Source: Gaiellasilicea sp963730405
GTDB taxonomy: Bacteria > Actinomycetota > Thermoleophilia > Gaiellales > Gaiellaceae
DNA length: 64,000 nt
NCBI GenBank assembly: GCA_963730405.1
Contig: CAVSRW010000009.1
Span: forward strand, 62,001-126,000
Direction of reading: 5' to 3'
This document shows positions 33,128 to 42,907 of the stretch, piece by piece; the stretch's first letter is position 1, and every line of letters starts with the position of its first letter. A program made the position numbers and the translations under genes. The notes under the pieces were generated by a model that searched no databases, was not told the origin of the DNA, and saw only the letters and a program-made list of their open reading frames with translations.

Positions 33128-34101
33128 GCGGAGAAGAGGGTGAAGACGAGCCGCGCGCCGTCACGGCTGAAGAAGAGCGAATCGACCTCGCCGGTGATCG
33201 GCGTCGAGATCACCTGCCCGTCCGAGGCGCGCACGACCCGGACACGTGCTCGGGTCGCGTAGGCGACGCGATGGCCGTCCGGCGACCAGAGGGCCTGCGT
33301 GATCCCGCGCGCGCGGGCGAGCCGACGCACGCGCCGGGTCTTCAGCTCCAGCGTTCGCAGCTCGTGGCCGGAGACGTACAGGAGCCGGTCACCCGTCGGC
33401 GACCAGGTCACGGAGTGGCCCTGCACGAGCTTCTCCGGCTTGCTTCCCCAGGGCCTGATCCGGTAGAGCGAGTCGCTGCGTCGGTGGACGAGGCGCCGGT
33501 ACACGATCCAGTCCCCGCGCGGCGACCACACCGGCTCGTAGAAGCTGTAGCCCTCACGCGGCGGCAGGCTGGCGATCACGCGCCGGCTGGAGCCGTCGGC
33601 GCGGATGACCTCGAGCGTCAGGTACGCCGCCGTCCGGATCGAGTCGTACTCGCCGAGATACGCGATCCGGTCACCGCGCGGCGCCCACGAGAAGGCGCCC
33701 GCTCCCCGAAAGCGCGAGCGCGTGACCTCGCGCAGCTCTCCCGTCGCCGCGTCGGCTGCCATGAGCGCGACCAAGCCGTGATCCCAGCGTCCGAAGCCGA
33801 TCTCGCCCCGGGACGACCACGACGCCGGCATCCGGACGTCCTCGATCGGCCCGGCCGGAGCCACCGGCCTCTGCCCCGTCCCGTCCGCGCCCATCACCCA
33901 GAAGCTGCCGCCGCGGAAGAACGCGATCCGGCCGTCGGGGCTGCCGATTGGGTGCGCGCCGTTCCCGATCGTGCGGAGGCCGGTCCCGTCGAGGTCGACG
34001 GTCTGGATCTCCGGCCCTTCCGGAGTCGACGCGGGCGACGCGGCCGAGCCGGCGGCGGCGATCGCCGCGAGTGCGAGGACGAGGCCGAGAATGCGGGTCA
34101 T
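33124..34101 (-). CDS. Secreted WD40-like beta-propeller (TolB-type) protein
   Basis: A 325-residue protein from ATG 34101 with a signal peptide over residues 1-22 (MTRILGLVLALAAIAAAGSA). The mature part consists of repeated blades such as SPDGRIAFFRGG, APRGDRIAYLGEY, SPRGDWIVYRRL, SPTGDRLLYVSG and SPDGHRVAYATR, the PD40 repeat of TolB-like propellers. Such proteins act in envelope protein-protein contacts; no catalytic residue is seen. Its stop overlaps that of the convergent EamA gene. Confidence 0.82.
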   Translation of the reverse strand: MTRILGLVLALAAIAAAGSAASPASTPEGPEIQTVDLDGTGLRTIGNGAHPIGSPDGRIAFFRGGSFWVMGADGTGQRPVAPAGPIEDVRMPASWSSRGEIGFGRWDHGLVALMAADAATGELREVTRSRFRGAGAFSWAPRGDRIAYLGEYDSIRTAAYLTLEVIRADGSSRRVIASLPPREGYSFYEPVWSPRGDWIVYRRLVHRRSDSLYRIRPWGSKPEKLVQGHSVTWSPTGDRLLYVSGHELRTLELKTRRVRRLARARGITQALWSPDGHRVAYATRARVRVVRASDGQVISTPITGEVDSLFFSRDGARLVFTLFSA

Positions 34102-34185
34102 GTGACGATTGAAGCGCGCGGGCGCTCGGTCGCGCGGACGATTTCGGATCCTTCGGGAGGAGGAAGTCGACGCCTCTGTATCTGC

Positions 34186-34223
34186 TACGCTACGACTCAG
34201 ATTTTCTGATATGCAAACCTGAG
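34186..34223 (+). promoter_or_regulatory. Promoter/operator region of the dnaK operon
   Basis: TACGCT (34186-34191) fits a -10 element. Just downstream lie the small inverted repeat TCAGA-TTT-TCTGA (34197-34209) and a CTCAG/CTGAG pair (34196-34200 and 34219-34223). These resemble halves of the HspR-binding HAIR element but do not match CTTGAGT-N7-ACTCAAG. A CIRCE element is absent. Confidence 0.35.
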
Positions 34224-34240
34224 CATGAAGGAGACACAGC

Positions 34241-36154
34241 ATGGCGAAGACGATCGGAATCGACCTCGGGACGACGAACAGCTGCATGGCGGTGCTCGAG
34301 GGCGGCGAGCCGACCGTGATCCCGAACGCCGAGGGCGGCCGCACGACGCCGTCCGTCGTCGCGTTCACGAAGGACGGTCAGCGGCTCGTCGGGGCGCCCG
34401 CGCGGCGCCAGCAGGTGACGAACCCGCAGAACACGATCTTCTCGATCAAGCGCTTCATGGGCCGCAAGTCGGACGAGGTCTCGGAAGAGATGACGATGAT
34501 CCCGTACGAGGTCTCGAAGGGCGACAACGGCGACGCGCGCGTGCAGGCGGACGGCAGGGAGTTCGCCCCGCCGGAGATCAGCGCGATGATCCTGCAGAAG
34601 CTGAAGGCAGACGCCGAGGCCTACCTCGGCCAGCCGGTCACCGACGCGGTGATCACGGTCCCGGCCTACTTCAACAACGCCCAGCGCGAGGCGACCAAGG
34701 ACGCCGGCAAGATCGCCGGTCTCAACGTGCTCCGGATCATCAACGAGCCGACCGCGGCCGCACTCGCGTACGGGCTCGACAAGGAGGGCGCCGACCAGAC
34801 GATCCTCGTCTTCGACCTCGGCGGCGGCACGTTCGACGTGTCCGTGCTCGAGCTCGGCGACGGCGTCTTCGAGGTGAAGTCGACGAACGGCGACAACCAC
34901 CTCGGCGGCGACAACTTCGACAAGGCGATCGTCGACTGGATGGTCGCCGAGTTCAAGCGCGACCAGGGCATCGACCTCTCCGCCGACAAGATGGCGCTCC
35001 AGCGGCTCTACGAGGCGGCCGAGAAGGCGAAGATCGAGCTCAGCTCGACGATGACGACGCAGATCAACCTGCCGTTCGTCACCGCCACGCCCGAGGGCCC
35101 GAAGCACCTCGACCTGCAGCTGACCCGGGCGAAGCTCGGCGAGATCACCGCCGACCTGATCGAGCGGACCGTGGGGCCGACCAAGGCGGCGCTCGCCGAC
35201 GCGGGGCTCGACTCCTCGAAGATCGAGCACGTCGTCCTCGTCGGCGGCATGACGCGGATGCCGGCCGTGCAGGAGAAGGTGAAGGAGCTGCTCGGCAAGG
35301 AGCCGCACAAGGGCGTCAACCCGGACGAGGTCGTCGCAGTCGGCGCCGCGATCCAGGGCGGCGTGCTCAAGGGCGAGGTCAAGGACGTGCTTCTGCTCGA
35401 CGTCACCCCGCTCAGCCTCGGCATCGAGACCAAGGGCGGCGTCTTCACCAAGCTGATCGACCGGAACACGACGATCCCGACCCGGAAGGCGGAGACGTTC
35501 TCGACCGCCGAGGACAACCAGCCCTCGGTCGAGATCCACGTGCTCCAGGGCGAGTCGGAGATGGCGACCTACAACAAGACGCTCGGCAAGTTCCAGCTCG
35601 TCGGGATCCCGCCGGCGATGCGCGGCACCCCGCAGATCGAGGTCGGCTTCGACATCGATGCGAACGGGATCATCCACGTCAACGCCAAGGACCTCGGCAC
35701 CGGCAACGAGCAGCAGATCAGGATCGAAGGCGGCTCGGGCCTCTCCGAGGACGAGGTGCAGCGGATGGTCTCGGACGCGGAGGCGCACGCCGACGAGGCG
35801 CACAAGCTCCGCGAGCTCGCCGACGCGCGCAACACGGCCGAGCAGCTGGCCTACCAGACCGAGAACACGCTCAAGGAGCACCGCGACAAGCTCGACGAGT
35901 CCGACGCCTCGACGATCGAGGGCCGGATCATGGAGCTCCGCGGCTCGCTCGACTCGACCGACGTCGGCGAGATCCGGCAGAAGACCGAGGCGCTGAACGA
36001 GGCCTCGCGGAAGCTGGCCGACGTGCTCTACGCGCAGGCCAGCGCGCAGGCGCAGGCGGGCGCGGCCGGCAACGGCGGTGAGTCGACCGAGGACGAGGTC
36101 GTCGAGGACGCCGACTACGAGGTCATCGACGAGGAAGAGGCGAAGACGTCGTGA
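34241..36154 (+). CDS. dnaK: Chaperone DnaK (Hsp70)
   Basis: A 637-residue Hsp70. The ATPase signatures are GIDLGTTNSCMAVLEGG at the N-terminus, VFDLGGGTFDVSVLELG and VVLVGGMTRMPAVQEKVKE. The substrate domain contains LLLDVTPLSLGIETKGGVFT and the polar acidic C-terminus (EVVEDADYEVIDEEE). It is the first gene of the heat-shock operon and has a GAAGGAG ribosome binding site. It folds proteins in ATP-driven cycles with DnaJ and GrpE. Confidence 0.98.
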   Translation: MAKTIGIDLGTTNSCMAVLEGGEPTVIPNAEGGRTTPSVVAFTKDGQRLVGAPARRQQVTNPQNTIFSIKRFMGRKSDEVSEEMTMIPYEVSKGDNGDARVQADGREFAPPEISAMILQKLKADAEAYLGQPVTDAVITVPAYFNNAQREATKDAGKIAGLNVLRIINEPTAAALAYGLDKEGADQTILVFDLGGGTFDVSVLELGDGVFEVKSTNGDNHLGGDNFDKAIVDWMVAEFKRDQGIDLSADKMALQRLYEAAEKAKIELSSTMTTQINLPFVTATPEGPKHLDLQLTRAKLGEITADLIERTVGPTKAALADAGLDSSKIEHVVLVGGMTRMPAVQEKVKELLGKEPHKGVNPDEVVAVGAAIQGGVLKGEVKDVLLLDVTPLSLGIETKGGVFTKLIDRNTTIPTRKAETFSTAEDNQPSVEIHVLQGESEMATYNKTLGKFQLVGIPPAMRGTPQIEVGFDIDANGIIHVNAKDLGTGNEQQIRIEGGSGLSEDEVQRMVSDAEAHADEAHKLRELADARNTAEQLAYQTENTLKEHRDKLDESDASTIEGRIMELRGSLDSTDVGEIRQKTEALNEASRKLADVLYAQASAQAQAGAAGNGGESTEDEVVEDADYEVIDEEEAKTS

Positions 36155-36672
36155 CCGACCAGCCCCTCGAGCCGCGTATCGAGGACGAGGAGCAGGAAGA
36201 GATCGTCGAGGAGCCGGCGGCGGAGGAGTCCGCCCCGGCTCACTCGACTGCCGAGCCGGCGCAGGCGCCGGACGACTCCTACCTCCGACTCGCGGCCGAC
36301 TTCGACAACTACCGCAAGCGCGTCGCCCGCGAGCAGGTCGAGCTGACCAGCCGCGCGAACGAGCGGATCCTGAACGAGCTCCTGCCCGTGCTCGACGACC
36401 TCGAGCGCGCGCTGGAGGCGGCGGCCGAGCACGAGGAGGCGAAGCTGGAGGAAGGTGTCCGGCTCGTCCACCGCTCACTGCTCGGCCTCGTCGAGCGGCA
36501 CGGCCTCTCGGAGATCGAGACGGAGGGCGCGTTCGACCCGCACGTGCACGAGGCGCTTCTGACCCAGCCGGCGGAGAGTGCCGAGGAGGGCTCGGTCCTG
36601 CAGGTGCTGCAGAAGGGCTACCGGCTCGGCGACAAGGTGCTGCGGCCCGCTCGGGTGATCGTGGCGGAGTAG
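36151..36672 (+). CDS. grpE: Nucleotide exchange factor GrpE
   Basis: A 173-residue protein from GTG 36151, overlapping the dnaK stop (GTGA). An acidic, disordered N-terminus (residues 1-45) precedes the long dimerising helix with LAADFDNYRKRVARE. The C-terminal beta domain ends with VLQVLQKGYRLGDKVLRPARVIVAE, the family signature. It releases ADP from DnaK. Confidence 0.96.
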   Translation: MTDQPLEPRIEDEEQEEIVEEPAAEESAPAHSTAEPAQAPDDSYLRLAADFDNYRKRVAREQVELTSRANERILNELLPVLDDLERALEAAAEHEEAKLEEGVRLVHRSLLGLVERHGLSEIETEGAFDPHVHEALLTQPAESAEEGSVLQVLQKGYRLGDKVLRPARVIVAE

Positions 36673-37713
36673 ATGGCGAACCCGTACGACACCCTGGGCG
36701 TTCCCAAGAACGCCTCCGCCGACGAGATCAAGAAGGCGTATCGCAAGCTCGCGCGCGAGCACCATCCCGACGCGAGCGGCGGCGACGAGACGCGCTTCAA
36801 GGAGATCCAGGGTGCGTACGACGTCCTCTCCGACCCCGAGCAGCGGCAGCAGTACGACACCTTCGGCTCGGCGAACGGCCGCATGGGCGGCGGCTTCGGC
36901 GGCGGCGGCGCCGGGCCGCAGTTCGCCGACTTCGACCTGTCCGACCTCTTCGGCGGCCTCTTCGGCGGCGGCGGCGCCGGCCGGGGCGGGCCCGTGCCCG
37001 AGCGCGGCGCCGACGTCGAGGCACATACGACGCTGTCGTTCGACGACGCGCTGCGCGGCGCCGAGGTGCGGGTGCCGGTCGAGCTCGAGACGGCCTGCCG
37101 AGCCTGCGGCGGCACCGGCGCCGAGCCGGGCACGGCGCCGACCGTCTGCCCGCAGTGCGGCGGCCGCGGCGTCACCTCCGATTCGCACGGGCTCTTCGCG
37201 CTCTCGCACCCGTGCCCACGCTGCCGCGGCAACGGCACGATCGTGGAGCACCCCTGCAAGACCTGCCGCGGCTCCGGCCATGAGCGGACGACGAAGAACT
37301 TCAACGTCAAGATTCGGCCCGGGATCAAGGACCGGGCGCGGATCCGCGTCGGCGGCAAGGGCGAGGCGGGTCGGAACGGCGGGCCTGCCGGCGACCTCTA
37401 CGTCGTCGTGCACGTCGAGCCGTCGCCGCTGTACACGCGCCGCGGCGACGACCTGATCGTCGACGTCCCGGTGGGGTATGCGGACGCGGCACTCGGCGCG
37501 TCGGTCGACGTGCCGACCCCGGAGGGCCCGATCTCGCTCAAGGTCCCCGCGGGCTCCCAGCCCGGGAAGCTGCTCAAGATCAAGGGCCGCGGGGCGCCGA
37601 AGCCGAAGGGCGGCAAGGGCGACCTGCTCGCGCGGCTGAAGCTGACGGTGCCCGAGAAGGTGTCGAAGCAGGAGCGCGAGCTGCTCGAGGAGCTGCGGAA
37701 GGTGAGCTCGTGA
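36673..37713 (+). CDS. dnaJ: Co-chaperone DnaJ (Hsp40)
   Basis: A 346-residue protein directly following grpE. The J domain has YRKLAREHHPDASGG with the HPD motif, followed by a Gly/Phe-rich linker (residues 70-102). The zinc domain has four CxxCxGxG-type repeats: CRACGGTG, CPQCGGRG, CPRCRGNG and CKTCRGSG. The C-terminal substrate domain ends at LLEELRKVSS. Confidence 0.97.
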   Translation: MANPYDTLGVPKNASADEIKKAYRKLAREHHPDASGGDETRFKEIQGAYDVLSDPEQRQQYDTFGSANGRMGGGFGGGGAGPQFADFDLSDLFGGLFGGGGAGRGGPVPERGADVEAHTTLSFDDALRGAEVRVPVELETACRACGGTGAEPGTAPTVCPQCGGRGVTSDSHGLFALSHPCPRCRGNGTIVEHPCKTCRGSGHERTTKNFNVKIRPGIKDRARIRVGGKGEAGRNGGPAGDLYVVVHVEPSPLYTRRGDDLIVDVPVGYADAALGASVDVPTPEGPISLKVPAGSQPGKLLKIKGRGAPKPKGGKGDLLARLKLTVPEKVSKQERELLEELRKVSS

Positions 37714-38081
37714 TCGACTCGCATCCGCGCTACTCGATCTCCGTGGCGGCCGAGCTCGTCGGCATGCACCAGCAGACGCTGCGCATGTACGAGTCGAAAG
37801 GGCTCGTGCGGCCGCAGCGCACGCCGGGCGGTACGCGCCGCTACTCCGAGGCCGACCTCGAGCGCCTGCGCGTGGTCCAGCGGCTCACGACCGAGCTCAG
37901 GCTCAACCTCGCCGGCGTCGAGCACGTGCTCCGGCTCGAGGACGAGCTGCGCCGGCAGCGTGCGCGCGCCGAGCGGCTCGAGCGCGAGCTGCGCGAGGAG
38001 ATCCGAACCGTCCACCGCTCGTACAAGCGGGAGATCGTCCTCTACCAGTCGTCGACCCAACACCCTGCGACGAGGAACTAG
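37710..38081 (+). CDS. hspR: MerR-family heat-shock repressor HspR
   Basis: A 123-residue protein from GTG 37710, overlapping the dnaJ stop. The MerR helix-turn-helix is residues 6-75: YSISVAAELVGMHQQTLRMYE, then GLVRPQRTPGGTRRYSEADLERL. A coiled-coil follows. HspR represses the dnaK and clpB genes in actinobacteria with DnaK as co-repressor. Its place inside the operon implies a feedback loop. Confidence 0.93.
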   Translation: MIDSHPRYSISVAAELVGMHQQTLRMYESKGLVRPQRTPGGTRRYSEADLERLRVVQRLTTELRLNLAGVEHVLRLEDELRRQRARAERLERELREEIRTVHRSYKREIVLYQSSTQHPATRN

Positions 38082-40548
<2,467 letters not shown>

Positions 40549-40555
40549 ACCGGCG

Positions 40556-41130
40556 CTAGGGCGAGGTGCAAATCACGTAAGCGGCCCAGAACCGCTCTGG
40601 ATCGGCCAAGGTCGTGGCGACACCTACTTGCCAGCCCACCGGTGAGCCCGTAAGTGGCCAAGGCTTGCTCTCTCGTAGCGTGAGAACCATCCCGACGCCC
40701 CGTCCTGAGTGGTGCCCGCACCGCCCCCGACCGCCCGCTCTCCGGGATTGCACAGTGCCTTCTGGTGTGCCGAGCCGACCGTCGCGGGGTAACTCGGTCC
40801 CTGGCGGACGACGACGTTCGTCGCGCCCGCGTCACCCTTCTCTCCTCCGTCGCCCCTGTCTCCCTTGTCTCCCTGGTCGCCCTTCGGCCCCTGCGGGATC
40901 TGCCCGGGCCTGAAGTCCTCCACCAGCAGCGAGCCGTCGAGGACGTGTCCGGATCGAACCGCGTTCGGCGCGAGCTTCGCCGCCCCCACCGCGTTTCGCT
41001 TCAGCTGCGTGCTGCCCACGCTGTTCGGGGGGAACGCGGCGTTCTGCGCGATCGCCGCGAGCGGCGTCGTGCCGAGGACCGAGACGACGAGAGCCGTCGT
41101 CGACAGGACGAGTGGCAGCTTCGCCCTCAT
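40556..41130 (-). pseudogene. Secreted collagen-like repeat protein, frameshift in a C-run
   Basis: From ATG 41130 the protein has a signal peptide (residues 1-28) and polar repeats (NSVGSTQLKRNAVGAAKLAPNAV). A short collagen-type Gly-X-Y stretch follows (GPKGDQGDKGDRGDGGEKGD), then a compact domain. At the run of C at 40698-40701 the frame breaks. Frame continuation VGMVLTLRESKPWPLTGSPVG then runs to a stop at 40556 and completes a plausible 190-residue secreted protein; the unshifted frame stops at 40624. Function unknown; such proteins are often surface or spore-like coat components. Confidence 0.65.
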
Positions 41131-41132
41131 CA

Positions 41133-41528
41133 CTACTGCTTGAGCGGGAGGTTGAGGGTGCCGCCCTTGCCGTCGCAGATCACCTTCAGCTGCAGCGAGG
41201 CACGGGCCTTCGTACGCGTGAGGAACTGGCCCTTGATCGTCCAGACGGTCAGCGACCCGCCGACGTTGCTGTTGCCCTTGAACGACCCGTCGGCTGCGAT
41301 CCGGACGATCAGGGTGCTCGGCGGGCGGCCCTCGCCGCACCACCACAGCACCCGGGCGCTCGTGCCGGTCTTGTTGACGACCAGGCGAACCTTCTTCGTC
41401 AGCGCGACGGCGCTCGTCGCGTGGAGCGTGCCCTCGTAGACGCCGCCCTTGGTCGGCGGCGCCGCGAGCGCGGAGCCGGCGACGGCGACCGCGGCGACGA
41501 CCGCGGCCAGACTGATCAGCTTATGCAT
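41133..41528 (-). CDS. Small secreted protein of unknown function
   Basis: A 131-residue protein from ATG 41528 with GGAGGG 7 bases upstream. A signal peptide covers residues 1-23 (MHKLISLAAVVAAVAVAGSA). The mature domain is beta-rich (GVYEGTLHATSAVALTKKVRL, LVWTIKGQFLTRTKA-like strands) with one pair of cysteines (WWCGEG and VICDGK). It lies 2 bases upstream of the collagen-like gene and is probably co-transcribed with it. Confidence 0.7.
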   Translation of the reverse strand: MHKLISLAAVVAAVAVAGSALAAPPTKGGVYEGTLHATSAVALTKKVRLVVNKTGTSARVLWWCGEGRPPSTLIVRIAADGSFKGNSNVGGSLTVWTIKGQFLTRTKARASLQLKVICDGKGGTLNLPLKQ

Positions 41529-41827
41529 GCGTTCCCTCCGTTCGGATGTCAGGCGTGACGCCTGCGATGACGAGCTGTGTCGGTGTGAACTCGCGGAGGT
41601 AGCGCGGGGCGTCCGCGAAGCGGCCGCCGGCCGCACGCCGCGCCTTCCGGGCGAAGCGCTGCCACGCCTCCGCGCTCTCCCACACCTCGATGATGCGAAC
41701 GCCTTCGTCCGTGCGTCCGGCCGCGTGCAGGATCAGCCCCTCGGCAGCTCCGCTGCTCGAGATCGACTGCGGAGCGCACGTAGCTCTCCCAGTTCGCGGC
41801 GACATCCTCGACGATTGCGTACGGCAT
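41521..41827 (-). pseudogene. Antibiotic biosynthesis monooxygenase (ABM)-like protein, frameshifted
   Basis: The start MPYAIVEDVAANWESYV from ATG 41827 is in one frame. The rest (ISSSGAAEGLILHAAGRTDEG, then RIIEVWESAEAWQRFARKA) is in another and ends at 41521. The break lies near 41755-41780. The stitched product is about 101 residues and has the small dimeric ABM-barrel pattern. It overlaps the start of the secreted-protein gene by 8 bases. Confidence 0.6.
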
Positions 41828-42012
41828 CGAGGCGAGGGTTGCCGGTCCCGGCTTATTTTCGGTATAGCCCCTGGAACTCGATGCGCCGCAAGGCGGAGGG
41901 CGCCCGTTTGCTCCTGAGTCCGACCGACCGGCAGCGTACGCTCGGAAGCGTGCTCCCGCCGATCGTCAACAGCGATCCCGGCGACGAGACCGGCGCCGAG
42001 TAGCCCGTCCCG

Positions 42013-42390
42013 TCAGACCGGATCGAGGAAGGTCGCCTCGCCGCGCTGCGGCGGGGCTCCGAGGATGAAGAGGCGCAGCTCGGCCTCGTGCCGGTTCGAG
42101 AGCTGCAGCGCCGTGCCCGGCTGGACGATCAGCACGCTGCCCCGCGCCAGCTCGCGTTCCTCGACGGCGCCGTCCTCGCCCATGTGGATCGTCAGCGTCC
42201 CTTCGAGGACGACGAAGACCTCTTCCTGGATCGGGTCGATGTGGCGGCGCCCGACGGCGCCCGGCGGGTAGCGGTACAGGTTCGCGCGCGACTGCGTCAT
42301 CGCGTCGGAAAGCCCGACGCGGAGCCGCGGATCGTTCTCCCGGTGCGGCTGCCAGTCGAGCTCGTCCGCGTGGAAGACGGTGTAGCTCAC
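42013..42390 (-). CDS. Cupin domain protein
   Basis: A 125-residue single-domain cupin. The metal-binding motif 1 reads GRRHIDPIQEEVFVVLEG (two His/Glu ligand positions) and motif 2 reads PGTALQLSNRHEAEL, where the usual His is replaced. No enzyme activity can be assigned. No other gene shares its orientation within 180 bases. Confidence 0.8.
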   Translation of the reverse strand: MSYTVFHADELDWQPHRENDPRLRVGLSDAMTQSRANLYRYPPGAVGRRHIDPIQEEVFVVLEGTLTIHMGEDGAVEERELARGSVLIVQPGTALQLSNRHEAELRLFILGAPPQRGEATFLDPV

Positions 42391-42907
42391 GGGCGGAGTT
42401 TCACACGCCCGATCGGGACGTGTCCGGGGGACAGACCCCGGGACACGTCCGCTTCAGGCAGGGAGAGGGGGCGACGAGGGGAGTGGGAGGCGCTGGGTGC
42501 CCGTCACGCCGGCCAGGAGGGGAGAGGAGCCGGCGGTGGCGTAGGTGGGGCCTCGGTGGTCGCCTTTGAGCATGGCCGCACTCTGTCGTACCCGGTCGCG
42601 TCGGACGATTCGGCGCGCACGTGTCTTCGGGTGCGGTTAGCCGCACCCCGACGCGACCGCGGCGCCGGCCTCAGCCGATGCCCGCTTCTGCATCGGCGCG
42701 GATCTGTTCAGCGTCAGTACCTGCGCCGCCCTCGTGAGTCACCGGTTCCGGAGCCCACGACCGCAAGTTCCTGCCGGCGGTGGCAGGCACGCCACAGACG
42801 GCCGCCGGACGACGGCGAAGAGATTCGGCGACACGCCTCTGCTCTCTCGCCGAGGCTCACGACGACTGAGGCAAGCGCGCTCGGGCGGCGCCGACGACAA
42901 TGCGGCG
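42391..42907. other. Intergenic region upstream of the SARP-like regulator
   Basis: A 517-base gap with no convincing gene. It holds one strong palindrome (42416-42450) and should contain the promoters for the cupin gene and the 42908 regulator. The remaining sequence has uneven codon statistics and several broken frames, so it may contain a decayed fragment that I cannot identify. Confidence 0.45.
42416..42450. repeat. REP-like imperfect palindrome
   Basis: GGACGTGTCC-GGGG and its complement with one bulged base flank a 6-base loop (GACAGA). Similar GTGTCC...GGGACAC palindromes occur as dispersed intergenic elements in several high-GC genomes. Only this copy is visible in the window. Confidence 0.45.

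Noticed and set aside
34190..36478. A 762-codon frame antisense to dnaK
   Set aside because: dnaK is unmistakable on the plus strand; the antisense frame has the well-known shadow composition.
42416..42450. Rho-independent terminator
   Set aside because: The neighbouring genes diverge from this gap, so neither gene ends here; a dispersed repeat fits better.
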